From JBBDIM01 sp040880405 (GTDB lineage Bacteria > Planctomycetota > Planctomycetia > Pirellulales > Pirellulaceae), in assembly GCA_040880405.1 (NCBI GenBank), contig JBBDIM010000186.1:1-12407 (forward strand): a stretch of DNA of 12,407 nucleotides, given 5' to 3'. A program made the position numbers and the translations under genes. Under the pieces are notes generated by a model, which ran no database searches, was not told where the DNA came from, and saw only the letters and a list, made by a program, of their open reading frames with translations. Shown here in pieces: positions 6,242-12,407 of this stretch (the first letter of the stretch is position 1; each line of letters opens with the position of its first letter).

Positions 6242-7597
6242 ATGTTCCGCCACGCCCTTGTTGTTCTCGTCGTCACTACCCTAGCCTGCGCCGCGGCCGG
6301 AGCCGAAAAGGCCCCGCAATCGATCCGTGATTTTGGTGCCCTGGGCGACGGAAAGGCCGATGACACCGCCGCGATTCAAAAGGCGGTAAATGCGGGGCTC
6401 GGCGATCTTCACTTTCCGCGGGGTGTCTATCGATTGACCAAGACGGTTGAGATCGACCTGGCAAAGGTGGGGCCGACTTCGCTGGTTGGCAATGGGACGG
6501 CCCGGATCGAGATGCACGGCCCCGGCGCAGCCTTTCGGTTTTCTGGCTCGCACCTGAAAGGCTCGGCCGCGCCGCAGACTTTCGAGCAGTCGACCTGGGA
6601 TCACGAGCGGATGCCGGTGGTCCGCGGCCTGGAGATCATCGGCCACCATGCCGAGTCGATCGGCATCGAGGCGATCGGCACGATGCAACTAACGATCAGC
6701 GAGACCAACATCCGCCGTTGCCTGCACGGGGTGCGGCTGTACGAGCGGAACCGCAACGTGATTGTCAGCCACTGCCATTTCTACGAGAACGCCGGGATCG
6801 GGCTGTTTCTCGATGACCTCAGTCTCCACCAAATCAACGTGGTCGGCAGCCATATCAGCTACAACCGGCAAGGGGGCATCGTGGTGAAGGCCGGAGATGT
6901 CCGCAACCTGCACATCTCCGGTTGCGACATCGAAGCGAACATGGGGAAAGAGACCGAGTCGACCGCCAATGTTTTGATCGACAGTACCGATGGCTCGATC
7001 GGGGAGGTCGCGATTACCGGCTGCACGATCCAGCACACCTACGACGCACCCGACTCCGCCAACATCCGGATATTCGGCCCCAGCGTGGGCCGGACCTTCA
7101 CGGACGAGCGCCGCGACGGCAACATTACGATCGCGGCCAACGTGCTGAGTGATTCGCAAATCAACATCGACTTGCGTTCGACGCGGCCCATCGCCATCAG
7201 CGGCAACACCATCTGGAAGGGATTCCAGCACAACCTAAAAGCAATCGACTGCCAAAGCATCACAATCACCGGCAACGCGATGGATCGCAACCCACGATAT
7301 GGCTACGGCAAGGGGAGCGAGTTCAGCAACGCCGTGCTGCTCAAAGATTGCAGTGACGGTGTCTTCAGCGGAAATATCCTGACCAGCATCCTCAGCGATA
7401 CCGCCTCGCTGACCCTGGAAGATTGCGCGCGAATGATCGTCGCTAACTGCGTGATCACCGACAGCGAAATCGCTGGCATTCTAGCCAAAAACCTCACCGA
7501 CAGCCGAATCCACGGCTGCATCATCCGAAATCGTGATCCTGAACAGGAGTTCATTCCGATCAAGGTGGAGGGTGGTGAGGGGAATCGGTTTGAGTAG
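6242..7597 (+). CDS. Exported right-handed parallel beta-helix protein (pectate-lyase-3-like)
   Basis: Residues 1-21 are a signal peptide (AAAGA then E22). Directly after it comes SIRDFGALGDGKADDTAAIQ, the classic N-terminal cap of the pectate-lyase-3 / GH28-like superfamily, followed by PRGVYRL. From about residue 125 to the end the protein is a run of coils of about 20-25 residues with asparagine and hydrophobic stacks (INVVGSHISYN, VAITGCTIQHT, IAISGNTIW, ITITGNAMD, IHGCIIRN), the look of a right-handed parallel beta-helix. Such proteins bind or cut acidic or sulfated polysaccharides outside the cell, and planctomycetes carry many. No catalytic residue can be assigned, so lyase, hydrolase or pure binding are all open. 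The gene stands alone; a hairpin follows 10 bases after its stop. Confidence 0.85.
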   Translation: MFRHALVVLVVTTLACAAAGAEKAPQSIRDFGALGDGKADDTAAIQKAVNAGLGDLHFPRGVYRLTKTVEIDLAKVGPTSLVGNGTARIEMHGPGAAFRFSGSHLKGSAAPQTFEQSTWDHERMPVVRGLEIIGHHAESIGIEAIGTMQLTISETNIRRCLHGVRLYERNRNVIVSHCHFYENAGIGLFLDDLSLHQINVVGSHISYNRQGGIVVKAGDVRNLHISGCDIEANMGKETESTANVLIDSTDGSIGEVAITGCTIQHTYDAPDSANIRIFGPSVGRTFTDERRDGNITIAANVLSDSQINIDLRSTRPIAISGNTIWKGFQHNLKAIDCQSITITGNAMDRNPRYGYGKGSEFSNAVLLKDCSDGVFSGNILTSILSDTASLTLEDCARMIVANCVITDSEIAGILAKNLTDSRIHGCIIRNRDPEQEFIPIKVEGGEGNRFE

Positions 7598-7608
7598 CGT
7601 TGAGGCGG

Positions 7609-7655
7609 TAAGCTCACGTCGCTTTACCTAAATAAGATAAAGTGGCCCTACCTTA
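7609..7655. repeat. Abutting pair of 23-bp palindromes (copies 1 and 2)
   Basis: Copy 1 (7609-7631) is degenerate: core GTCGC, right arm TTTACCTAA, only the first bases TAAG of the left arm kept. Copy 2 (7633-7655) has left arm TAAGATAAA, core GTGGC and right arm CCTACCTTA. One base separates them, a 24-base period. Copy 2 and the copy at 7970 agree at 24 of 27 aligned positions, with three transitions. Copy 1 can also fold as GGTAAGC with GCTTTACC, 10 bases behind the beta-helix stop codon. Confidence 0.7.
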
Positions 7656-7794
7656 TCAACTCTTGTTCGTTAAGTCATTTGACATAAATGGTTTACGGCA
7701 TCTCCATTACGTCTACCTTTGACTTCCGGCCCTAGGCCCTAGTAGGAGAAATGTTTTGCGGCTCACCATGTCAGGCTGCCATGCCCTTTCGACT

Positions 7795-7817
7795 TAAGAT
7801 AAAGCCGTTTTATCTTA
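7795..7817. repeat. Perfect central palindrome (copy 3)
   Basis: Left arm TAAGATAAA, core GCCGT, right arm TTTATCTTA; the two arms are exact reverse complements, and one more T-A pair outside (7794 and 7818) extends the stem to 10 bp. It is the best preserved of the five copies and is followed at once by a second, unrelated inverted repeat (7818-7848). Confidence 0.8.
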
Positions 7818-7969
7818 AATTGAAATTCGCCATAACGCGTTTTCAATTAGACGCTTAGGTCGATCCAAGTCCGATTAATCCTCGATGCCTACTGCGTTTT
7901 CTGGGAGATCGCTTCCCATGCAACCACCCTGGAGGGTGAAACGACCCTTGCTTTGGCCTCGTGACGTGC

Positions 7970-8016
7970 TAAGATAAAATGGCCTTACCTTATTAAAGTA
8001 AAGCCGCTCTACCTTA
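7970..8016. repeat. Abutting pair of 23-bp palindromes (copies 4 and 5)
   Basis: Copy 4 (7970-7992): arms TAAGATAAA and CTTACCTTA around ATGGC. Copy 5 (7994-8016): arms TAAAGTAAA and TCTACCTTA around GCCGC. As in the left pair, one base lies between the copies. The right end is 33 bases before the ATPase start codon. Confidence 0.75.
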
Positions 8017-8049
8017 CGGGAGAGATCCGGGTTCGAGGGCATTGGGGAA

Positions 8050-9519
8050 ATGGCCGGGTGGCAATTCTATGGACGAACGCAGCAGCTTTCCGCATTGACG
8101 GAAATGCTGGATCGGAGACGCTGGTTCTTCGCCAAAGTTTCTGGCCGTCGGCGCATTGGGAAGACGACCCTGATTCGCGAGGCCCTTCGCTCCATCGAGT
8201 CACGGCAGCCGATCTTTTACGTGCAGATCCCCGATTCCGAGCCGGTCGGGGTGATCTCCGCGGTGAATGACGCGCTCGATACCTTCCGCGTCCCCCGCGA
8301 GCAATTCCCGCGGCCTCACGACTTGCATCATTTGGTGAAGCTAATCGAGGCGATGGCCGAATCGGGCTACATTGTGGTGCTCGACGAGTTCCAATACTTC
8401 AACCGCAAGGCCTACCCACACTTCTGTTCGCTGCTCCAGGCCGCGATCGATCGATTGTCGGAGAAGGCGGATCAGGTCCCGGGCGGATTGATTGTGCTGG
8501 GGTCAATTTACACCGAGATGACCGCGCTGCTCGATGACCGCCATGCCCCGCTCTACAACCGGGTGACCGACTCCATCGAACTGACCCACCTCGACATTGC
8601 CTCGATCTTGGCGATCTTGGCCGACCACGCCGATGCTTCGCCCCAGCGGCTGTTGTTTTTGTGGAACTTGTTTGAGGGGGTGCCGAAGTTTTATCGCGAC
8701 TGCTTTGAACAGCAGGTCCTCGCAGCCGATCGACCTACGCTCTTGCAACGGATCTTTTTCGAGAGCTCCTCGCCGCTACGGACCGAAGCGGAAAATTGGT
8801 TTCTAAAAGAACTACGCGGCAGGTACGACGTGGTGTTGAAATTCGTGGCTCGAAACCCGGGCCGGATGCACAACGACTTGCTGCACGCGATTCAGGAGGC
8901 GAGCGATAACCCGAAGGCCCAGATCGGTGGATACCTGCAGGTTTTGATGGAGCGGTTTCGTTTGATCGAAAAGCGATTACCGATCTTCGCCAAGCCCAAT
9001 CAGAGACGTGCGCGGTATTACGTGACGGACAACTTCCTGCGAGCCTGGCTGGCGGCACTCGCCGGGCCGGTATCGGCCGTCGCGTTTCGGCCATTGCAGC
9101 AGTTGATTGCCGAGGTGGATCAGCGGCTCGAGGATGTCGAGGGTTTCGCCCTGGAGAAACTAAGCGGTCAGCTTTACGAAGAGCGGAGCCGCCTGGGTAT
9201 TGGCGACTTTCCGCTGACCCGGCGGATTGAGGGTTACTGGGACAAGTCGGGCGTTGAAATTGACTTGGTGGCGGTCAACGAAGAGGACCGCATCATCCGT
9301 TTCGGTTCGTGCAAGCGTTCGCCGGAGAAGCTGCTGATGGACGTGAACAACTTTCAGGGCCATGTCACGCGGTTTCTCGAGGGGATGCCTCGGTTCGCGG
9401 GCTGGAAGGTCGAGCGGGTTGCCATCGCTCCGGAACTAGATCGCAAGCAACGCGCGGCGCTGGCCCGGCATGACGTGCTGCCGCAAGATCTTGTTGACTT
9501 GACCCAGGGCTTACGTTAG
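8050..9519 (+). CDS. AAA-type ATPase with DUF234 / PD-(D/E)XK-like C-terminal domain
   Basis: The N-terminal part is a P-loop ATPase of the ATPase_2 (archaeal-type) family: FYGR at 6-9, Walker A GRRRIGKT at 32-39 with K38, Walker B IVVLDE ending in D112-E113, and a sensor-like strand LIVLGSIYTEM. A winged-helix region follows (KFVARNPGRMHNDLLHAIQE, then IEKRLPIF and RRARYYVTDNFLRAW). The last 150 residues match DUF234, a PD-(D/E)XK nuclease-like fold: GVEIDLVA gives E403 and D405, and FGSCK gives K422. Where such proteins usually have E-x-K, this one has S420-C-K, so nuclease activity is doubtful. The cellular role of the family is poorly known and it is often found in variable genome regions. 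GAGGG at 8035-8039 may be the ribosome binding site. The gene stands alone beside the palindrome island. Confidence 0.87.
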   Translation: MAGWQFYGRTQQLSALTEMLDRRRWFFAKVSGRRRIGKTTLIREALRSIESRQPIFYVQIPDSEPVGVISAVNDALDTFRVPREQFPRPHDLHHLVKLIEAMAESGYIVVLDEFQYFNRKAYPHFCSLLQAAIDRLSEKADQVPGGLIVLGSIYTEMTALLDDRHAPLYNRVTDSIELTHLDIASILAILADHADASPQRLLFLWNLFEGVPKFYRDCFEQQVLAADRPTLLQRIFFESSSPLRTEAENWFLKELRGRYDVVLKFVARNPGRMHNDLLHAIQEASDNPKAQIGGYLQVLMERFRLIEKRLPIFAKPNQRRARYYVTDNFLRAWLAALAGPVSAVAFRPLQQLIAEVDQRLEDVEGFALEKLSGQLYEERSRLGIGDFPLTRRIEGYWDKSGVEIDLVAVNEEDRIIRFGSCKRSPEKLLMDVNNFQGHVTRFLEGMPRFAGWKVERVAIAPELDRKQRAALARHDVLPQDLVDLTQGLR

Positions 9520-9541
9520 CCGGCGTCATTCAACCCTTGGG

Positions 9542-9841
9542 TTAGCGATACGGCCGGCGTTGGTTTTCCGGGGTGCGGGGATCTTGCGCGTGATAAATAT
9601 TTTCGCCGGGAATGGTGATCGACTCGGCCTGGAAATCAGAGGGTGCCTGTGTGGTCGGCTCGACTTGGCCGGAGGACATGGGCATTGGCGCGAAGAAATT
9701 GGATTGGCTGAGGATTGGCAGGCCAATCATCGAGGCCAAGGCCACGATGCCCAACCCTTCAACGATCACGACCGCCACCAACTTCCGCGCCCCTCGGGCC
9801 AACCCGGGTGTTCCCTTGCGATGCCGCACTCCATTTCGCAT
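9542..9841 (-). CDS. Small single-pass membrane protein, unknown function
   Basis: A 99-residue protein: a basic N-terminal stretch (MRNGVRHRKGTPGLARGARK), one membrane helix at about 21-43 (LVAVVIVEGLGIVALASMIG), and a polar, proline-rich tail probably outside the membrane. I do not recognise the family. The frame is open further upstream to 9940, but GGAAGGA (9850-9856) lies 8 bases before the ATG at 9841, so I place the start there. Frames on the opposite strand overlap it; they lack a good start and a sensible composition. It ends 22 bases from the end of the ATPase gene, convergent with it. Confidence 0.6.
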   Translation of the reverse strand: MRNGVRHRKGTPGLARGARKLVAVVIVEGLGIVALASMIGLPILSQSNFFAPMPMSSGQVEPTTQAPSDFQAESITIPGENIYHAQDPRTPENQRRPYR

Positions 9842-9849
9842 GATCGTGA

Positions 9850-9856
9850 TCCTTCC
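9850..9856 (-). promoter_or_regulatory. Ribosome binding site fixing the small membrane protein start
   Basis: On the minus strand GGAAGGA stands 8 bases before the ATG at 9841. It decides between this start and the longer frame opening at 9940. Confidence 0.55.
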
Positions 9857-10208
9857 GTGATGCGCAGCGCGAGTACGCGCCGCCGGTGGTCTCAAAACGA
9901 GTAAGCCCCCTTTCCTCAAATACGATCGTCCCTGCGTCACGCCCGCCGGAAAGCAACCACATCCTGTGATCCACGTGCGTCTGGCGTGTCTGAAGCTTTG
10001 ATACGCACCACTGAAAGGCCCGGTTCATTGAAAAGGCGAAGGAAGGAGTACCGCTAGCGTTGCAGGCCAGCGACGCAGAGGCGCACGGGATAGCGGGTGG
10101 GAGTCGACCGCGAAAACTTTCACCCCAGATTCTTGCGGCCAGGCTGGCAAGTTGCGATAAATTAAGCAAGACACCTTCTTCCCGAAGCACCCATTTGCGA
10201 CCCGAACA
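9857..10208. other. Gene-free stretch with a compound hairpin
   Basis: No gene is convincing here; a minus-strand frame across 9759-10190 lacks family resemblance and overlaps the small membrane protein. At 10051-10096 an outer CCGCTA/TAGCGG repeat encloses a stem GCGTTGC/GCGACGC (10057-10063 with 10070-10076, one G-T pair) around AGGCCA. The surrounding 10045-10160 sequence may be a dispersed repeat, which one window cannot show. Confidence 0.45.
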
Positions 10209-10625
10209 ATGAATATCATTCCTTGCCTTCGTTACCGAGACGCCGCCAGTGCGATCGAGTGGCTATCCCAGGCCTTTGGCTTTATGCCGCACTTGGTGGT
10301 GCCCAATCCCGATGGCACCATTGCCCACGCGGAGCTTCGCCTTGACGACGGCATGATCATGGTTGGCTCGGTGCTGACTGAGGAAACAGAGTATGGCCGG
10401 CTAATCAAGCAGCCCGACGAAATCGGTGGCGGCGTTACCCAGTCGATTTACGTTGTGGTCGCAAACGCCGATTCGGTCTACGCCAAGGCAACTGCCGCCG
10501 GCGCGAAGATCGTGATCGACATCAAGGACCAAGACTACGGCGGCCGAGACTTCACCTGCTACGACCTCGAAGGACACCTCTGGACCTTCGGCACCTACCG
10601 CCCTAGCGAAGAGGCGGTAGGTTAG
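10209..10625 (+). CDS. VOC-superfamily protein, PhnB/glyoxalase-like
   Basis: At 138 residues it has the length and the two beta-alpha-beta-beta-beta halves of the vicinal oxygen chelate fold. The N-terminus MNIIPCLRYRDAASAIEWLS followed by QAFGF is typical of PhnB-like and bleomycin-resistance-like members; the C-terminal half ends with DLEGHLWTFGTYRP, the usual D-x-E-G-x-x-W motif. H40 and E121 are likely metal ligands. Members act in the cytoplasm as metal enzymes or as drug-sequestering proteins; the substrate cannot be inferred. There is no clear ribosome binding site before the ATG, but the start matches the family. Its last 11 codons form a long hairpin that stops exactly at the stop codon. 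Confidence 0.88.
   Translation: MNIIPCLRYRDAASAIEWLSQAFGFMPHLVVPNPDGTIAHAELRLDDGMIMVGSVLTEETEYGRLIKQPDEIGGGVTQSIYVVVANADSVYAKATAAGAKIVIDIKDQDYGGRDFTCYDLEGHLWTFGTYRPSEEAVG
10593..10622 (+). terminator. 10-bp GC-rich inverted repeat at the end of the VOC gene
   Basis: ACCTACCGCC (10593-10602) is the exact reverse complement of GGCGGTAGGT (10613-10622) across a 10-base loop; the TAG stop follows directly. There is no T-run, so it is either a factor-independent-like terminator without the tail or an mRNA end-stabilising hairpin. The role is inferred; the inverted repeat is plain. Confidence 0.45.
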
Positions 10626-10991
10626 CGGAGCGCCTATTGAACCAAGGGAAGTGCCAGCCCCGCTAGCAATTATCGCTTCCATCAGGATTCGTGGTAAATC
10701 AGGTAAATTCCCTCTGCCGGTTGTACCGAAATATCTATCACTGGCCCGAATTGGTTCAGGGCGGTTGTCGCCTCAGATGGCAGCGGTTTACTCGGCATCC
10801 CGGATGAGTCGTTGATTTCCGAGGGACCGAGTGCAAGCGACACGCCCCCAAACCAATTTCCCCTTCGCGAAAAGTGCTAACCTCGCGGCGGGGCAACCTT
10901 AATTCCATCGGCCCAGAGCACCCGGCAATGATTCCTTGAGACTTGATAGGCACGCCGTGATCGATATGTTGCCCCGGAAGGACGAGATTCA
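10626..10991. other. Gene-free stretch before the glycosyltransferase
   Basis: I see no gene in these 366 bases. There is a short direct repeat GGTAAAT at 10693-10699 and 10702-10708, nine bases apart, and the region near 10790-10815 can form a weak imperfect hairpin. No -35/-10 pair was convincing. It presumably holds the promoter of the next gene. Confidence 0.5.
10979..10982 (+). promoter_or_regulatory. Ribosome binding site for a GTG start
   Basis: AGGA, within GGAAGGA, lies 9 bases before the GTG at 10992. The protein starts directly with the first beta strand of the glycosyltransferase fold, which supports this start. Confidence 0.6.
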
Positions 10992-11861
10992 GTGCTAGAC
11001 GTCTCCATCTGTATCCCCAGCCCGAACGATACCGACTTGCTCGAAGCGACCTTGCTATCGCTTCTGGAAAATCGCCCTCCCCAGTGCGAAATCGTGGTGG
11101 TCCACGCGGGTCACTACGACGATCCATACCAATTGGCGGACGAAGTCCGGTTTGTGGAGCATCCCTCCGCTACCTCGTCGGTCGAACTGTTGAATGTCGG
11201 CCTGTCCGTCTGCCGTGGCGAGGTGATCCATACGTTGGCTCCCGGTTGTTTGGCAAGTGAGGGCTGGCTCGATCAGCCGCGGCAACTGATGTCCGATTCC
11301 GGGGTGGCCATGGTCGCGCCGCATTGGCAGCAAGCCGGCTCCTCGAAGACGACGATGGGCGTGCAAGTTGAGCGGCTCGGTTTTCGTCAGGACCGCGTCG
11401 CCGGCCAAGCCCGACAGGTTTTGGGTCCGGCGATGCAGGCCGGGTTCTATCGGATTGCGGCGGCTAAGGCGGCGGGTGGTTGGAACCCGGTGTTCGGCCC
11501 GTACGCCGATTTGGATTTGGCACTGGTCCTGCACGCGGCGGGTGGTGTGTGTCAGGTAGCGCCGGAGAGCCTGATCACTTCCGAGCAAAGCAATGAGCCT
11601 CGGATCACCCCGTTTGAAGAGGCCAAGCTGGCCAAGACGGTGCATGCCCGACATCGACGGCAGATTGCCGGACTGGTCGGCCCGGCAGGCTGGTCGAGCC
11701 TCGTTGGCCGGGCGGTATGTGGACTATCCGGGGTGCAATCCTTGGCTGGTTACTTATCTGCCGGAACTCCAGCAACCGAGGGGCCAAGTGTCGCCGCGGT
11801 GAAGTTGGCGCTGAAGCAAGCCAACCTGAGCGAAGATTTCTCGGACAACCGAGCCGCTTAG
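10992..11861 (+). CDS. Divergent family-2 (GT-A) glycosyltransferase-like protein
   Basis: The N-terminus LDVSICIPSPNDTDLLEATLL with CEIVVVHAGHYDDP is the nucleotide-sugar binding half of a GT-A fold (usual form VSVVIPTYN and VDDGSxD). GWNPVFGPYADLDLALVLHAAGG near 163-184 matches the acceptor-side G-x-D-x-D motif (D173, D175). Family-2 members transfer sugars to cell-surface or extracellular glycans. Where the metal-binding DxD should be (about residues 81-86) this protein reads TLAPGC, so it lacks both aspartates and may be inactive or work by another route. The C-terminal 80 residues are a helical extension of unknown role. It starts with GTG and converges on the next gene with only 6 bases between stops. 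Confidence 0.72.
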   Translation: MLDVSICIPSPNDTDLLEATLLSLLENRPPQCEIVVVHAGHYDDPYQLADEVRFVEHPSATSSVELLNVGLSVCRGEVIHTLAPGCLASEGWLDQPRQLMSDSGVAMVAPHWQQAGSSKTTMGVQVERLGFRQDRVAGQARQVLGPAMQAGFYRIAAAKAAGGWNPVFGPYADLDLALVLHAAGGVCQVAPESLITSEQSNEPRITPFEEAKLAKTVHARHRRQIAGLVGPAGWSSLVGRAVCGLSGVQSLAGYLSAGTPATEGPSVAAVKLALKQANLSEDFSDNRAA

Positions 11862-11867
11862 TGGTGA

Positions 11868-12404
11868 CTACGACAGCCGAAAGTACGATTCCGTCTTCAC
11901 GATCGCGCTGTCATCCGGGAAGGTATGGAAGGCCTGGATGAAGACACTCCGGTTGCGGGTCTCCGCGTGCATGTAGCTGAGTGCGCCCAGCGTCATGCGG
12001 CCGCTCGACTCGAACTCGTGCATCAGGCCGACTTTGGGGTCGTACGATAATTCCCGCTGGCACATCCGGAACAACTTGGGGGAAACGCGTTCCAGGTGGA
12101 AGTTGGTTTGGTACTTCACCCCGCCGCGGCACTCCAGTTGGTCGCTCCGCCTGCCTTTGATTTGGTTGGCCATGATCCGCCGCTTTTGCGGCAGAGGGTG
12201 GTGGCTGCTGGTACAGACCTCGGTGAGTGTCAAGCCTTCGAATCGCCAGGTTACCAAATGTCCGGAGCTGGTGATGTCCAGCCGCGCCTGGTATCCGCCC
12301 CGCTCGATGGTCCGCGATTGGTGGATCTCAAATAGCTCCGGATGGAGTGGTCGGCTGTACAACTGGAACGAAAGTTCCGCGACTCGCGGGCGTATGGTTA
12401 ACAA
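11868..12404 (-). CDS. DUF2617-like protein (start at window edge)
   Basis: The sequence resembles the DUF2617 family as known in planctomycetes: RPRVAELSFQLYSRPLHPEL, then a GGY-x-A motif with beta strands ITSSGHLVTWRFEG, and the strongly conserved ending MTLGALSYMHAETRNRSVFI followed by QAFHTFPDD. No function is known. No signal peptide or membrane segment is visible. The start is uncertain: the frame opens with TTG at 12404 and the family usually begins MLxxRP, which fits a TTG read as methionine, but the frame stays open to the last base of the window, so a start further right is possible. It is convergent with the glycosyltransferase gene. Confidence 0.75.
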   Translation of the reverse strand: MLTIRPRVAELSFQLYSRPLHPELFEIHQSRTIERGGYQARLDITSSGHLVTWRFEGLTLTEVCTSSHHPLPQKRRIMANQIKGRRSDQLECRGGVKYQTNFHLERVSPKLFRMCQRELSYDPKVGLMHEFESSGRMTLGALSYMHAETRNRSVFIQAFHTFPDDSAIVKTESYFRLS

Positions 12405-12407
12405 AGG

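Larger units (their letters stand above)
7598..8049. other. AT-rich gene-free island with five 23-bp palindromes
   Basis: No gene is visible in these 452 bases. The GC content by hand count over 7621-8016 is about 45 percent, clearly below the neighbouring genes. The island carries five copies of one 23-bp palindrome (listed separately), a perfect AATTGAAA/TTTCAATT repeat at 7818-7825 and 7841-7848, two short GC hairpins (7902-7918 and 7925-7938) and a 7-bp tandem duplication GGCCCTA at 7728-7741. It ends 33 bases before the ATPase start, so promoter or operator function for that gene is possible. A non-autonomous mobile element or a structured RNA are alternatives. Confidence 0.7.

Noticed and set aside
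7609..8016. CRISPR array
   Set aside because: The repeats are palindromes with unequal distances (1 base, about 140-150 bases), there are no regular spacers and no cas gene is nearby.
9530..9541. Palindrome AACCC TT GGGTT as a terminator between the ATPase and the small membrane protein
   Set aside because: The stem is 5 bp with a 2-base loop and no T-run follows, so it is too weak to call.
9759..10190. A 143-codon minus-strand gene
   Set aside because: It overlaps the small membrane protein in another frame and covers the nested hairpins, with no ribosome binding site or family match.
10936..10968. Promoter with TTGAGA before the glycosyltransferase
   Set aside because: The best -10-like sequence is at least 20 bases away and transcription would start within the ribosome binding site.

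Overview
The window looks like chromosomal DNA from a planctomycete, most likely of the Pirellula/Rhodopirellula type. This rests on three things: a GC-rich coding background with a lone signal-peptide enzyme joining isochorismatase-like and ThuA-like domains, several exported proteins of unknown function that resemble planctomycete families, and intergenic hairpins of a kind I associate with that phylum. The assignment is from memory of protein families; no database search was possible.

Layout, left to right. (1) The window opens inside a Gfo/Idh/MocA-type oxidoreductase gene. A gene-free stretch with four successive inverted repeats follows. (2) An exported isochorismatase-like/ThuA-like hydrolase and a DUF6398-like small protein lie on the plus strand. 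(3) A two-gene minus-strand unit encodes a lipoprotein and an exported beta-rich protein, both of unknown function. (4) A DinB-like metal-binding helical protein on plus overlaps by 4 bases the end of a convergent beta-class adenine DNA methyltransferase with no restriction partner in view. (5) An exported right-handed parallel beta-helix protein (pectate-lyase-3-like) lies on plus. (6) A 452-base AT-rich gene-free island holds five copies of a 23-bp palindrome, two abutting pairs at its edges and one near the centre, plus other hairpins. (7) Directly after it comes an AAA-type ATPase with a C-terminal DUF234 / PD-(D/E)XK-like domain. (8) A small single-pass membrane protein lies on minus, followed by a structured gap. 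(9) A PhnB-like VOC protein ends in a strong hairpin. (10) A divergent family-2 glycosyltransferase converges with a DUF2617-like protein whose start lies at the right edge.

The genes do not form one pathway. Most are single transcription units of carbohydrate-related enzymes (oxidoreductase, ThuA-like hydrolase, beta-helix protein, glycosyltransferase) mixed with conserved unknowns. The part that looks least like ordinary chromosome is 7598-9519: the palindrome island and the ATPase beside it. No complete defence, CRISPR, transposase or secondary-metabolite system is visible.
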